Shown here: positions 42,879-52,371 of the stretch, in pieces | How positions within the stretch are numbered: the first letter of the stretch is position 1 | How the letters are laid out: every line of letters begins with the position of its first letter | NCBI RefSeq assembly: GCF_049860805.1 | Contig: NZ_CP187555.1 | Coordinates: 2,108,001-2,172,000 of the forward strand | Origin: Parabacteroides sp900760525 | GTDB taxonomy: Bacteria; Bacteroidota; Bacteroidia; Bacteroidales; Tannerellaceae | Direction: 5' to 3' | Length of the DNA: 64,000 nucleotides | Notes under the pieces: model-generated | What the model was told of the DNA's origin: nothing | The model's database searches: none | Seen by the model: the letters and a program-made list of their open reading frames with translations, nothing else | Program-made: the position numbers and the translations under genes

Positions 42879-42909
42879 AAATCACCATCTTGCAAAACTT
42901 AAATCATTC

Positions 42910-43869
42910 ATGAACATGAAAGACAAATACCATTTGCTTTGTAACACAGAAACAAGTATTCCCATCTTTTCCCGTGACTGGTGGCTCGATACGGTTTGTG
43001 GCAAAGATAAATGGGAAGTCTTACTGGTTGAAGAAAGAGAGAGAGTTACGGCAGCAATGCCCCTCTACATACCCCGGCAGGGAATTATCTCGATGCCCTC
43101 TTACACACAAACAATGGGTCCCTGGTTCGCACCGGAATCCGGCGATACCAAATACACCAAAGCATTAGGTCGCCGGCAAGCCTTATGCAAGCAACTGTTA
43201 AACGCGCTTAAACCCTATTCGCATTTCCTGCAAAATTTCCATTACGGAATCACCGACTGGCTGCCTTTTTACTGGGAAGGTTACCGGCAGACAACACGCT
43301 ACACCTATCTGCTGAAAGATATTCGAGACACAGATGCGATCCTGGAAAACATGAGTTCCAACATCCGCCGGAACATCACTAAAGCCAGGGACAAATACCA
43401 CATCACGGTAAAAAAAGGAATTTCTATCGAAGAGTTCTTGCAGGTGCAGGCACAGACATTCGAACGTCAGCAGGTCATAAACAAAGAAGATACGGAGATC
43501 CTGGTCAAACTGATCGACATCTGCCGCAAACGGAACCAGGGGGATTTATGGGGCGGCTATGACGAACAAGGGCGTTTGCATGCAGTCGCCTTTATCGTCT
43601 GGCAAGAAAGTTCCGCCTGGTATCTGGCCGGTGGAGGTGATCCGGCTCTACGGGAGTCCGGTGCGCACAGCTTGATCTTATGGGAATGCATCCGTTACGT
43701 TTCGCAATTCACGAACGTATTCGACTTCGAAGGTTCCATGATTCCGGGAGTCGAACGCTTTTTCCGCGAATTCGGTGCAATTCAAACCCCCTTCTTCACA
43801 ATAACCAGAGGAAAATTAAGTTTATTAAATAGAGCCTGTCTAAAAATAGGAAGGATAATAAACAGATAG
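42910..43869 (+). CDS. FemAB-like / GNAT-fold protein
   Basis: A protein of about 319 residues from MNMKDKYHLL; an upstream in-frame start at 42847 falls in the REP-like repeat and was rejected. The C-terminal half (NMSSNIRRNITKARDKY; GGYDEQGRLHAVAFIVWQESSAWYLAGGGDP; SLILWECIRYVSQFTNVFDFEGSM) is the typical FemAB-like acyltransferase segment. Such proteins add amino acids or acyl groups to sugars. It opens a six-gene glycan cluster. Substrate unknown. Confidence 0.78.
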   Translation: MNMKDKYHLLCNTETSIPIFSRDWWLDTVCGKDKWEVLLVEERERVTAAMPLYIPRQGIISMPSYTQTMGPWFAPESGDTKYTKALGRRQALCKQLLNALKPYSHFLQNFHYGITDWLPFYWEGYRQTTRYTYLLKDIRDTDAILENMSSNIRRNITKARDKYHITVKKGISIEEFLQVQAQTFERQQVINKEDTEILVKLIDICRKRNQGDLWGGYDEQGRLHAVAFIVWQESSAWYLAGGGDPALRESGAHSLILWECIRYVSQFTNVFDFEGSMIPGVERFFREFGAIQTPFFTITRGKLSLLNRACLKIGRIINR

Positions 43870-43876
43870 ACAATTT

Positions 43877-44515
43877 ATGATACTGAACAGTTATAATAAT
43901 ATATTGGTCTTGGCTCCCCATACGGATGACGGGGAATTAGGGTTAGGAGGAACCATAAGCAAACTCATCGAACTGGGAAAGAAAGTAACTTATGTCGCTT
44001 TTTCCACTGCCCAGCAGTCCGTACCCGAAGGTTTCCCGAAAGATATCCTGAAGACGGAAGTCAAGAAGGCTACCGCCCAATTGGGGATATTGCCGGAAAA
44101 CCTCATCATCTACAATTACGAAGTCCGTAAGCTCGGATACGTCCGGCAGGAGATATTGGAAGAACTGATCCGCCTCAAAAAGGCGAACAACTTCGACCTG
44201 GTCTTCATTCCAAGCCTGCACGACATCCACCAGGACCATACGACAATCGCCCAGGAAGGTCTACGGGCTTTCAAAAACACTACATTACTGGGTTACGAGC
44301 TGATCTGGAACAATCTGACGTTTAATACGCAATGCTTCGTCGAACTAAACAGGGAACACATTCAGGCTAAGGTCGAAGCATTGAAAGCATACGAATCACA
44401 AGGAGCACGCGACTACCTATCCGAAGAGTTCATCTTTTCACTGGCAAAAACACGTGGCGTACAAGCCGGCTGTCCTTTTGCAGAAGCATTCGAGGTGGTC
44501 CGTCTGTTCCTGTAA
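43877..44515 (+). CDS. PIG-L/LmbE-family deacetylase
   Basis: A 212-residue protein with the zinc motif LAPHTDDGELGLGG near the start and HDIHQDHTTIA further on, typical of the LmbE/PIG-L family. These enzymes remove acetyl groups from GlcNAc-type sugars. The HTDDGE variant of the usual HPDDE retains the metal-binding His/Asp/Glu set. It is 7 nt after the FemAB-like gene. Confidence 0.9.
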   Translation: MILNSYNNILVLAPHTDDGELGLGGTISKLIELGKKVTYVAFSTAQQSVPEGFPKDILKTEVKKATAQLGILPENLIIYNYEVRKLGYVRQEILEELIRLKKANNFDLVFIPSLHDIHQDHTTIAQEGLRAFKNTTLLGYELIWNNLTFNTQCFVELNREHIQAKVEALKAYESQGARDYLSEEFIFSLAKTRGVQAGCPFAEAFEVVRLFL

Positions 44516-44529
44516 AGCCGTAAAACAGT

Positions 44530-45846
44530 ATGAAAGCCATTATTTCTTATATCATCAAATTCCTGATAGGAGGAGAAAAAGCCGGTGCGATAAGCAGCCT
44601 TGTAGGTTACACATCGGACCCGAACAAATTCTCCCGCTATCGCGTAGTCATCATCCCCTCCCCTTTCTTTCGGGATGAAGTTTACGGGACAGCCGGATCC
44701 ATGCCCAAACTGCCGTTGGAAGAGATAGAAGGCGTACCCTTGCTTTTCGGTTCTTCCAAAGTAGAATGGCTGGGCGATACCTGGGTGGTGCATGCCGATA
44801 TCATCGCCAGCGCCTATTTCCTGTTGACACGATATGAAGAAATACGGAAACGAAACGTGCGGGACATTCACGGCCGCTTTCCCGGAAAAGAGTCCCTGCC
44901 CTGCAAAGCAGGATTCATCCACCGTCCGGTTGTCGACGAATACGGAAGATTGCTGCGCCGATGGTTACGCCAAGCACGTGTACAGTCGGCCGTCGAACCG
45001 ATCCCGCGCATACAAAAAGTATGGCTGACACACGATGTGGATGCCCCTTTCTATTGCCGGACCTTCCGCAACCTGATACGGGAAACGGTCAGAGGCATGG
45101 GACTGATGCAAGCCTGGAAAATGTTCAGCGGCCCGTTACAGGAAGATCCGTTCTACACATTCCCCTGGCTGCTGGAACAACGAAACGAATTAAAGGCGGC
45201 TATAGGAAAAGACCGTTGTGAATCCCTGTTCTTTCTCAAGTCGGGCGGATCATCCGCCTACGACAAGCCCTTTTACAAGCTGCATTCAAGAGATTTACAA
45301 GAACTATTGCTCCTTTGTAAAACCGAAAATGCACGGATCGGACTCCATTCCAGTTACGATGCAGGTAAAACCCCGGCACTCATCTCCACGGAGAAAGAAC
45401 TGCTGGAGAAACAAACCGGCAAACCGGTTCTCTATAACCGCCATCATTACCTGACCTCACGCGAACCGGAAGATATGGCGTGGCTGGAAAAGGCAGGGAT
45501 AACAGACGATTTCACGATGGGCTATCCGGACGTTGCCGGTTTCCGCCTCGGCACTTCCCGACCGGTACACTGGATTAACCCGGAGAACAAACGCATCTCG
45601 TCGCTCGTCCTCCATCCGCTGACGATCATGGAGTGCAGCCTCAACGAACCGGTTTATATGAACCTCGGCTACGAGGAAGCGCTGGCCTACTCGATGCAAC
45701 TGGCCAAACAGGTGGCGCGTGCCAACGGCGAACTGGTGTTGCTCTGGCATAACGACTCCATCACTACCCGGATCAAGCCGAATGTATCTGTCGACTGGCA
45801 GCGAAAACTATTCGCCGCCATCATTGAAGAATTGATAAAAGCATGA
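44530..45846 (+). CDS. Polysaccharide deacetylase-like protein
   Basis: A 438-residue protein. The N-terminal third (about 1-150) resembles the extra domain seen in front of Bacteroidetes polysaccharide deacetylases (DUF7033-like). The C-terminal part has VWLTHDVDAPF (NodB Asp-Asp type motif), IGLHSSYDAG and LLWHNDS. Likely acts on a lipid-linked or secreted glycan. It follows the PIG-L gene by 14 nt and overlaps the next glycosyltransferase by 4 nt. Confidence 0.85.
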   Translation: MKAIISYIIKFLIGGEKAGAISSLVGYTSDPNKFSRYRVVIIPSPFFRDEVYGTAGSMPKLPLEEIEGVPLLFGSSKVEWLGDTWVVHADIIASAYFLLTRYEEIRKRNVRDIHGRFPGKESLPCKAGFIHRPVVDEYGRLLRRWLRQARVQSAVEPIPRIQKVWLTHDVDAPFYCRTFRNLIRETVRGMGLMQAWKMFSGPLQEDPFYTFPWLLEQRNELKAAIGKDRCESLFFLKSGGSSAYDKPFYKLHSRDLQELLLLCKTENARIGLHSSYDAGKTPALISTEKELLEKQTGKPVLYNRHHYLTSREPEDMAWLEKAGITDDFTMGYPDVAGFRLGTSRPVHWINPENKRISSLVLHPLTIMECSLNEPVYMNLGYEEALAYSMQLAKQVARANGELVLLWHNDSITTRIKPNVSVDWQRKLFAAIIEELIKA

Positions 45847-47084
45847 AAATACTAATATTATGTGATATGTTTCCACCAGCATTCGGACCGCGAATGGGCT
45901 ATTTATGCAAATACATGAAGCGGGCCGGATGGGAACCTGTCGTCGTCACTGAGCAGATCGATGACAACACCTTCTCTTTCCTGAAGGGAGAAACGCCTGT
46001 CACATATGTAAATTTCTTTCGTTTCAAAGGGAAAATCCCGCAAAAGTTAGAGTGGATATGCATATTCATACTCGATTTCTTTTTCCATTATAAAGATAAG
46101 AAGATGGCAAAAGCCGCCTCCCGCTTGCTCGAAGAAGGAGGCTATACCGGCATCCTGTGCAGTTCGTACCGGGCTTTCCCCCTGCCGGCCGCCCGGTATG
46201 TAGCAGAGAAACACCACCTGCCGTTAGTAATCGACCTGCGGGATATTATCGAACAATATGCTTCCAACGAATATATCGCCCATAACTTCCGCACCTTCCC
46301 CTGGCTGGATAGGAAGATCACGGCGGCATTCCGTCATAAACTGTTACGGGACAGGAACAATGCCCTAAGAAAAGCTGATCAGGTCACGACCATCTCCCCC
46401 TGGCACGCAGAAAAGCTCAAAGCATATAATTCCCATACGGAGCTGGTCTACAACGGTTACGATCCGGAGCTCTTTTATCCCGAACAACACCGTACCTCCC
46501 AATTCGTCATCACCTATACCGGACGCTTGATCAGCCTGGCGACACGTGACCCCCGGCTGCTTTTCGAAGCCGTCAGCCGGTTGGACCGTGAAAAACGTAT
46601 CGCCCCGGAGCGGTTTCGCATCCAATGGTATGTCGACGCCGAGTCAAAAGCGCTCATCATGCAAGCGGCAGCCGCTTACCCGGTTGCCCGGTATATGGAT
46701 TTTTTCGGTTATGTTCCCGCCTCCGATATTCCCGGCGTGTTGAACCGCAGTTCCATCCTGCTGCAATTAGCCAACACTTTCGCATCCGACGGACCCAAAG
46801 GATTTATGACTACCAAGCTATTCGAATCGATGGCTGTCGAAAAGCCCTTACTCTGCGTAAAGAGCGACGAAAGTTGCCTCGAAGCCACCATCCGGGAAAC
46901 CCGTTCCGGCCTGGCAGCCCGCACGGCAGAAGAGGCCTATCGCTTTATCCTGCACCATTACCAGTTCTGGCAGGGGAACGGGTACACGCATGTTGATACG
47001 GATAAGGAAGCGGTGGAACGTTTCTCCCGTAGAAAACAAGCTGAACAATTTATGCGTATCTTTAGCCGGTTAAACAGCAAATGA
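45843..47084 (+). CDS. Glycosyltransferase (GT-B, GT4-like)
   Basis: A 413-residue protein with a GT-B N-terminal start (LILCDMFPPAFGPRMGYLCKYMKR) and a C-terminal nucleotide-sugar half (ITYTGRLISLATRDPRLLFEAV; GPKGFMTTKLFESMAVEKPLLCV). It adds a sugar to a growing glycan at the inner membrane. ATGA-type overlaps with both neighbours show tight translational coupling. Donor and acceptor unknown. Confidence 0.88.
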   Translation: MKILILCDMFPPAFGPRMGYLCKYMKRAGWEPVVVTEQIDDNTFSFLKGETPVTYVNFFRFKGKIPQKLEWICIFILDFFFHYKDKKMAKAASRLLEEGGYTGILCSSYRAFPLPAARYVAEKHHLPLVIDLRDIIEQYASNEYIAHNFRTFPWLDRKITAAFRHKLLRDRNNALRKADQVTTISPWHAEKLKAYNSHTELVYNGYDPELFYPEQHRTSQFVITYTGRLISLATRDPRLLFEAVSRLDREKRIAPERFRIQWYVDAESKALIMQAAAAYPVARYMDFFGYVPASDIPGVLNRSSILLQLANTFASDGPKGFMTTKLFESMAVEKPLLCVKSDESCLEATIRETRSGLAARTAEEAYRFILHHYQFWQGNGYTHVDTDKEAVERFSRRKQAEQFMRIFSRLNSK

Positions 47085-48220
47085 CAGACATGGAAAGATA
47101 CCTGAACATCATAGCTTTCAATATTCCCTGGCCCGCCAACTACGGTGGGGTCATCGATGTGTATTATAAGATGAAGGCTCTGCACCAGTGCGGCGTAAAG
47201 ATCATCCTGCACTGTTTCGAATACGAACGCGAGCATTCGCCCGAACTGGAAGCCATCTGCGAAAAGGTATATTACTACAAGCGGCATACGGGATTGCGTA
47301 CCAACCTGACCCTGCTGCCTTACAACGTGTACAGCCGCAAACATCCGGAACTGATCGCCAATCTGCTGAAAAACGATTATCCGATCCTGTTCGAAGGACT
47401 CCATTGCTGCTACTACATAAACGATCCGCGACTGAAAAACCGGAAAAAAATTTACCGGGAAGCGAATATCGAACATGACTACTATTTCCACCTGTCACAG
47501 GCGGAGAGCCATCCTATCCGGAAATGTTTCTTTCGGATAGAAGCCTGGCGTTTCAAACACTATCAGAAGGTATTGGAACATGCAGACCTGATTATCGCCG
47601 TGTCGACAACCGACGCCGATTACCTCCGACGCCAATTCCCCGGCAAGCCGGTCGAATTTATGCCATGCTTCCACACCAACGACCGGATTACGGTAAAGCC
47701 GGGTTCCTCCGGTTTCATCCTCTATCATGGTAAATTGTCCGTGATCGAGAATACGCAGGCCGCCCTTTTCCTGATCCGGAACGTGTTCGGCCAACTGGAT
47801 TGCCGCTGCATCATCGCGGGCATGAACCCGCCCGTCTCTTTATCGAAAGCGGCGGCTCCGTACCCGAATATCCGTATCGAAGCCAACCCGTCAGAAGAAC
47901 GGATGAACCAATTGATACACGACGCCCAGATACACGTCCTGATCACATTCCAGGCGACCGGGTTGAAACTGAAGCTGCTGAACAGCCTCTTCGCCGGACG
48001 CCATACGGTGGTCAACCGACTGATGGTGGCAGGCAGCGGACTTGACCAGCTTTGCCATATCGCCGACACGCCGGACGAAATGATCCGCATCTGCCGGGAA
48101 TTGATGCAGGCCGATATGGACCCGGAGCTGATCGGGAAACGTCGCAACAGCCTTTATCCGACTTATTCAAACCAACATCAAGGCGAACGCCTAAACAACA
48201 TCATTTATGGAAAAAGATAA
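47081..48220 (+). CDS. Glycosyltransferase-like protein
   Basis: A 379-residue GT-B-type protein (NIIAFNIPWPANYGGVIDVYYK at the start; LYHGKLSVIENTQAALFLIRNVFG and LLNSLFAGRHTVVNRLMV in the C-half). The usual C-terminal E-x7-E donor motif is weak, so the donor site may be unusual. It overlaps the preceding gene by 4 nt and the following methyltransferase by 14 nt. Confidence 0.8.
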   Translation: MTDMERYLNIIAFNIPWPANYGGVIDVYYKMKALHQCGVKIILHCFEYEREHSPELEAICEKVYYYKRHTGLRTNLTLLPYNVYSRKHPELIANLLKNDYPILFEGLHCCYYINDPRLKNRKKIYREANIEHDYYFHLSQAESHPIRKCFFRIEAWRFKHYQKVLEHADLIIAVSTTDADYLRRQFPGKPVEFMPCFHTNDRITVKPGSSGFILYHGKLSVIENTQAALFLIRNVFGQLDCRCIIAGMNPPVSLSKAAAPYPNIRIEANPSEERMNQLIHDAQIHVLITFQATGLKLKLLNSLFAGRHTVVNRLMVAGSGLDQLCHIADTPDEMIRICRELMQADMDPELIGKRRNSLYPTYSNQHQGERLNNIIYGKR

Positions 48221-49244
48221 ATTATACGAATTCCTGACGAATTTCGAGAAACAATTATTTGAATACGATTTTGACAAACTGCCGATCAGCGACTATAACA
48301 AACAATATATAGCCAACTTGAAATCGGCATCCAGCTATTATATCAAGATATACAATCACGCCCGGATCGTTGGGGAAAAGATCAAACCTTTGAAAAAAGA
48401 AGAACTTATCGTGGTTGACTATGGAGGTGGATGTGGCTTTTTCAGTATCTTTTTGAAAATGTTCGGTATCCACAAAGTCATTTACATTGACCGGAACCCA
48501 AACTCAGTCAAGACAGTAGAGGAATTGAGCAAAACGTACGGAATCGGACCGGATGCCATTATATGTGGCGATTCGCCAGAGCTAGTCTCCTGGTGCCGAA
48601 CGAATAAAGTCAAGCCGCATCTCATCATCGGACTTGATGTGATCGAACATATTTATAACCTCCGCCACTTCTTTGCAGACATATCTTCACTCAATCAAAA
48701 TCTGGGTTTGGTTTTCACGACCGGTTCCAACCCTATGAATTTCTGGAAATGCAGAAAACTCAGGAAAGAAATGGATGCATACGAAAAAGGGAATGCCTGC
48801 ACCCCTAACTATTACACAAAAAGACTGGAGTTCATCAAACAGATCCATCCGGAGATGGAGGAAAGCGAAGCCCATAAATATGCGTCCCTTACCCGTGGAA
48901 TGAACTATGCAGACATCCGGTATTTCATCCAATCCCACAACTGGGAGGGAACAGGAGCCGCCACATTGACCGGCTACAAGGACAAACATAACACCTGTGA
49001 CCCGGAAAACGGTAATTATATGGAACGCATCCTCCCCCTTAAGGAATATTGTTACCACATGTCGGATGAAGAAGATGGCATATTACGCATACACTGTGGA
49101 TTATATAACACTTCCACAAAGAACAAACTAAAGAAATGGCTTGCTAAAATAGCCAATTACATTATTTTCAACACCGGAACTTGGGGAGTCCGCATATCCC
49201 CGTTCCTCATCATTGCTTCAGTCCGCAACAGAACGGAAAAGTAG
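48207..49244 (+). CDS. SAM-dependent methyltransferase
   Basis: A 345-residue class I methyltransferase-like protein with VVDYGGGCGFFSIFLKMFG (SAM motif I) and IIGLDVIEHIYNLRHFF. The long C-terminal part is charged and not recognised. In this setting it probably caps or decorates the glycan. It is the last gene of the cluster and overlaps the convergent folK by 27 nt. Confidence 0.85.
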   Translation: MEKDKLYEFLTNFEKQLFEYDFDKLPISDYNKQYIANLKSASSYYIKIYNHARIVGEKIKPLKKEELIVVDYGGGCGFFSIFLKMFGIHKVIYIDRNPNSVKTVEELSKTYGIGPDAIICGDSPELVSWCRTNKVKPHLIIGLDVIEHIYNLRHFFADISSLNQNLGLVFTTGSNPMNFWKCRKLRKEMDAYEKGNACTPNYYTKRLEFIKQIHPEMEESEAHKYASLTRGMNYADIRYFIQSHNWEGTGAATLTGYKDKHNTCDPENGNYMERILPLKEYCYHMSDEEDGILRIHCGLYNTSTKNKLKKWLAKIANYIIFNTGTWGVRISPFLIIASVRNRTEK

Positions 49245-49598
49245 TTGCACATACTCCTTTTCCCAATCGGCGGGTTTCAGGACCACACCGTTCCAGAGGA
49301 GCAGGTCTATATCGATCGGAATCCGCCCCTTCTGTTTGCTGTCCGGCGTGCGGCCCAATTGTTTTTCCATGTTTTTCAAAGCCTGCCTCACCTCCTCAGG
49401 CGAAGCATCCGTACCGGCAACAGCCACCTGGTTCAGGAATAAGCCTGAACCAGGCAAACCTACCGGCTCCGTATAGACCGCCTCGGAAAACCGGATCGAG
49501 CTGAAATAGGTGCGCAGCAGACCGGCTGCCGACTTCAGATTCGCCTCGCAGTCCGAATTAGATCCCAAACATAATATAACCTTGTTTCGCATAGTCAT
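49218..49598 (-). CDS. folK: 2-amino-4-hydroxy-6-hydroxymethyldihydropteridine diphosphokinase
   Basis: A 126-residue HPPK, shorter than the roughly 160 of E. coli. VILCLGSNSDCEANL at the start and RIPIDIDLLLW with the metal-binding DID motif are intact. It transfers pyrophosphate from ATP in folate synthesis. Its 3' end overlaps the convergent methyltransferase gene by 27 nt; the short C-terminus may be a consequence, or normal for the phylum. Confidence 0.9.
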   Translation of the reverse strand: MTMRNKVILCLGSNSDCEANLKSAAGLLRTYFSSIRFSEAVYTEPVGLPGSGLFLNQVAVAGTDASPEEVRQALKNMEKQLGRTPDSKQKGRIPIDIDLLLWNGVVLKPADWEKEYVQLLFRSVAD

Positions 49599-49641
49599 AT
49601 CTTAAAGCCTTTGCCGCAGCAAAACTAACAAAAAATACCTA

Positions 49642-49682
49642 CAATACGGTATTGACCATATTACCATTTCATGCTACCTTTG
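49642..49682 (+). promoter_or_regulatory. feoAB promoter with overlapping palindrome
   Basis: TTG of the -33 region (49652-49654), 20-nt spacer and TACCTTTG (49675-49682). A perfect 6-1-6 palindrome, CAATACGGTATTG (49642-49654), overlaps the -33 element: a candidate operator for a metal-responsive repressor. Confidence 0.6.
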
Positions 49683-49699
49683 CGCAAGATTAAAAAAAG

Positions 49700-52180
49700 A
49701 TGAGACTATCAGAACTTCGCACAGGCGAAAAAGGGGTTATAGTAAAGGTAATGGGACGCGGAGCCTTCCGCAAACGCATTATCGAAATGGGATTTATCAG
49801 AGGGAAAGAGGTCGATGTGATCCAAAACGCGCCGCTTAAAGACCCTATACACTATCGTGTAATGGGTTACGACGTTTCACTGAGACGAAACGACGCGCAA
49901 ATGATAGAAGTTGTCAGTGCGGCCGAATTTGCAGAAGCCAACGCCGGGCAACCGGAGAACCGCCCGGTAGACTCCTATATCCAACCTTCAGGCAAGAGCT
50001 TGCAGGCGATGGCCATGCACAAAGGCAAAACCATCAACGTCGCGTTGGTCGGGAATCCCAATTGCGGTAAAACATCTTTATTCAATTTCGCATCCGGCGC
50101 ACACGAACATGTCGGTAACTACAGCGGTGTGACTGTCGACGCCAAAGCCGGCACATTCCATCAGAACGGTTATACCTTCAAGATCGTGGACCTACCGGGA
50201 ACCTATTCGTTATCGGCCTACACCCCTGAAGAACTCTACGTCCGCAAGCATCTCAATGAAGAACAGCCGGACGTCGTGATCAACGTGGTCGACGCATCCA
50301 ACCTGGAACGCAACCTCTACCTGACCTGCCAGTTGATCGACATGGACGTACGTATGGTTATCGCCCTCAATATGTACGACGAACTGGAACGGCACGGCAA
50401 CAAGTTCGACCACAACTCGCTCTCGAGGATGATCGGTACGCCGATTGTCCCGACCATCAGCAAAACCGGTTTCGGTATCGAAGACCTTTTCAACCGCGTC
50501 ATAAAAGTGTACGAAGAGGAAGATCCCGTGCTCCGCCATATCCATATCAACTATGGCGAAGTATTGGAAAAAGCCATTTATCCGGTAAGGCACGCTTTGA
50601 AGCTGAACGGGAACGTGCCTAAAAGCCTTTCAAAACGCTACTTCGCCATCAAATTGCTCGAAGGCGATCCGGAAGTAGAGTCGTTCGTAAAGTCGATGCC
50701 CGGCTCCGAAGCGGTTATCCAGGAACGCGACCGCAATGCCGCCCAAATCGAAACGCTCCTGCAAGAGGATTGCGAGACAGCCTTCACCAACGCCCGCTAC
50801 GGTTTCATCTCCGGTGCACTGCGTGAAACGTATGAGCAAAACAAAATAAAAGAAGCGACGAGCACGCAGATCATCGATCTGTTCGTAACCCATAAAGTGC
50901 TGGGCTTCCCGATCTTTATCCTCTTCATGTGGCTTATGTTCGAAGCGACCTTCCGGCTGGGAGAATATCCGATGGAATGGATCGAGTCATTCGTAGGCTG
51001 GATCGGAGAGTTCGTGCGTATCAACATGAGCGAAGGCCCGCTGAAAGACCTGCTGGTCGACGGTATCATCGGAGGCGTGGGAGGCGTTATCGTGTTCCTG
51101 CCCAATATCTTGATACTGTATGCCTTTATCTCCTTTATGGAAGATTCCGGCTATATGGCACGCGCCGCTTTCATCATGGATAAGATCATGCACAAGATGG
51201 GGCTGCACGGAAAATCGTTCATTCCGCTTGTGATGGGATTCGGTTGCAACGTGCCCGCCATCATGGCGTCACGCACGATCGAAAGCCGCAACAGCCGGAT
51301 GATCACCATGCTGGTCAACCCGTTGATGAGTTGCAGCGCCCGCCTTCCGGTATATGTCCTGCTGACAGGCGCTTTCTTCCCGCAGACGGCCGGAACAGTC
51401 ATGCTGATCCTCTATGCTTCGGGCATCCTGCTTGCCGTCCTGATGGCGCGTCTGTTCAAACGTTTCCTTTTCAACGACGAAGATGTGCCTTTCGTGATGG
51501 AGCTTCCCCCCTACCGTATGCCGACCGGAAAGTCGATCACGATCCACATGTGGGAAAAGGCCAAGCAATATCTGCACAAGATGGGAGGTGTCATCCTGGT
51601 CGCTTCCATCATCATCTGGTTCTTAGGCTATTTCCCCCGCCACTCGGAAAAGGGGGATGTCTTTGACAAACAGATCGCCGAAGTGGAACAGTCCGATACG
51701 AACCCGGAAGATAAAGCCGAAGCCATCGCCGAACTGGAACGCCTGAAATCGATGGAACACCAGCAGGAATCTTATATCGGCCGTATCGGACAAGCGATAC
51801 AACCGGCACTCCATCCCCTGGGTTTCGACTGGAAGATGAGTGTCAGCCTGCTGACCGGCATGGCCGCCAAAGAAGTCGTCGTCAGTACGTTGAGCGTCTT
51901 ATACACGGGAGAGTCCGACGACAGCCAGGTCCTGACCGAACGGCTGAAACAGGATAAGAATGCAGAGGGAGAACCGGTCTTCACGCCCTTGATAGCACTG
52001 AGTTTCATGCTCTTTGTCCTGATCTATTTCCCCTGTATCGCAACGATCTCGGCTATCGTCCACGAATCCGGTTCCTGGAAGTGGGGTCTATTCGTGATCA
52101 TTTATACCTGCGTACTCGCCTGGATCGTCTCGTGCGTGGTCTACCAAACGGGACATTTCTTTATAAATCTATTTAGTTAA
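49700..52180 (+). CDS. feoB: FeoA-FeoB fusion ferrous iron transporter
   Basis: An 826-residue protein. Residues 1-75 are a FeoA (SH3-like) domain; then a G-protein domain with GNPNCGKTS (118-126), DLPGTYSLSAYTPEE and NMYD, a GDI helical region, and the membrane domain with the two Gate regions (GFGCNVPAIMASRTIES; LTGMAAKEVVVSTLSVLY). It imports Fe2+ across the inner membrane. FeoA-FeoB fusions are usual in Bacteroidetes. It is followed by a small Cys-rich partner. Confidence 0.96.
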   Translation: MRLSELRTGEKGVIVKVMGRGAFRKRIIEMGFIRGKEVDVIQNAPLKDPIHYRVMGYDVSLRRNDAQMIEVVSAAEFAEANAGQPENRPVDSYIQPSGKSLQAMAMHKGKTINVALVGNPNCGKTSLFNFASGAHEHVGNYSGVTVDAKAGTFHQNGYTFKIVDLPGTYSLSAYTPEELYVRKHLNEEQPDVVINVVDASNLERNLYLTCQLIDMDVRMVIALNMYDELERHGNKFDHNSLSRMIGTPIVPTISKTGFGIEDLFNRVIKVYEEEDPVLRHIHINYGEVLEKAIYPVRHALKLNGNVPKSLSKRYFAIKLLEGDPEVESFVKSMPGSEAVIQERDRNAAQIETLLQEDCETAFTNARYGFISGALRETYEQNKIKEATSTQIIDLFVTHKVLGFPIFILFMWLMFEATFRLGEYPMEWIESFVGWIGEFVRINMSEGPLKDLLVDGIIGGVGGVIVFLPNILILYAFISFMEDSGYMARAAFIMDKIMHKMGLHGKSFIPLVMGFGCNVPAIMASRTIESRNSRMITMLVNPLMSCSARLPVYVLLTGAFFPQTAGTVMLILYASGILLAVLMARLFKRFLFNDEDVPFVMELPPYRMPTGKSITIHMWEKAKQYLHKMGGVILVASIIIWFLGYFPRHSEKGDVFDKQIAEVEQSDTNPEDKAEAIAELERLKSMEHQQESYIGRIGQAIQPALHPLGFDWKMSVSLLTGMAAKEVVVSTLSVLYTGESDDSQVLTERLKQDKNAEGEPVFTPLIALSFMLFVLIYFPCIATISAIVHESGSWKWGLFVIIYTCVLAWIVSCVVYQTGHFFINLFS

Positions 52181-52191
52181 CAACATCGCTT

Positions 52192-52371
52192 ATGTGGCAG
52201 GAAGTAATAGTCATCATCATCGGCCTTATCGTCATCTTCTACATAGGAAGAAAAATATATAATTTCCTGATGCATCCTCCTAAGGCAAACGACCCTTGCC
52301 AAGGATGCACGGGGTGCGCGCTAAAGGATATCAAAAAGAAAGACGGGGTTCACACAGTGCAAAAGATGTGA
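52192..52371 (+). CDS. FeoB-associated Cys-rich membrane protein
   Basis: A 59-residue protein, 11 nt after feoB. One N-terminal transmembrane helix (EVIVIIIGLIVIFYIG) is followed by a cytoplasmic tail with DPCQGCTGCALKD, giving a C-x2-C-x2-C motif. This matches the small Cys-rich partners found next to FeoB; a metal-handling role is inferred. Confidence 0.88.
   Translation: MWQEVIVIIIGLIVIFYIGRKIYNFLMHPPKANDPCQGCTGCALKDIKKKDGVHTVQKM

Noticed and set aside
42847..42909. Upstream start for the FemAB-like protein
   Set aside because: It is inside the REP-like repeat; the ATG at 42910 gives a normal N-terminus.
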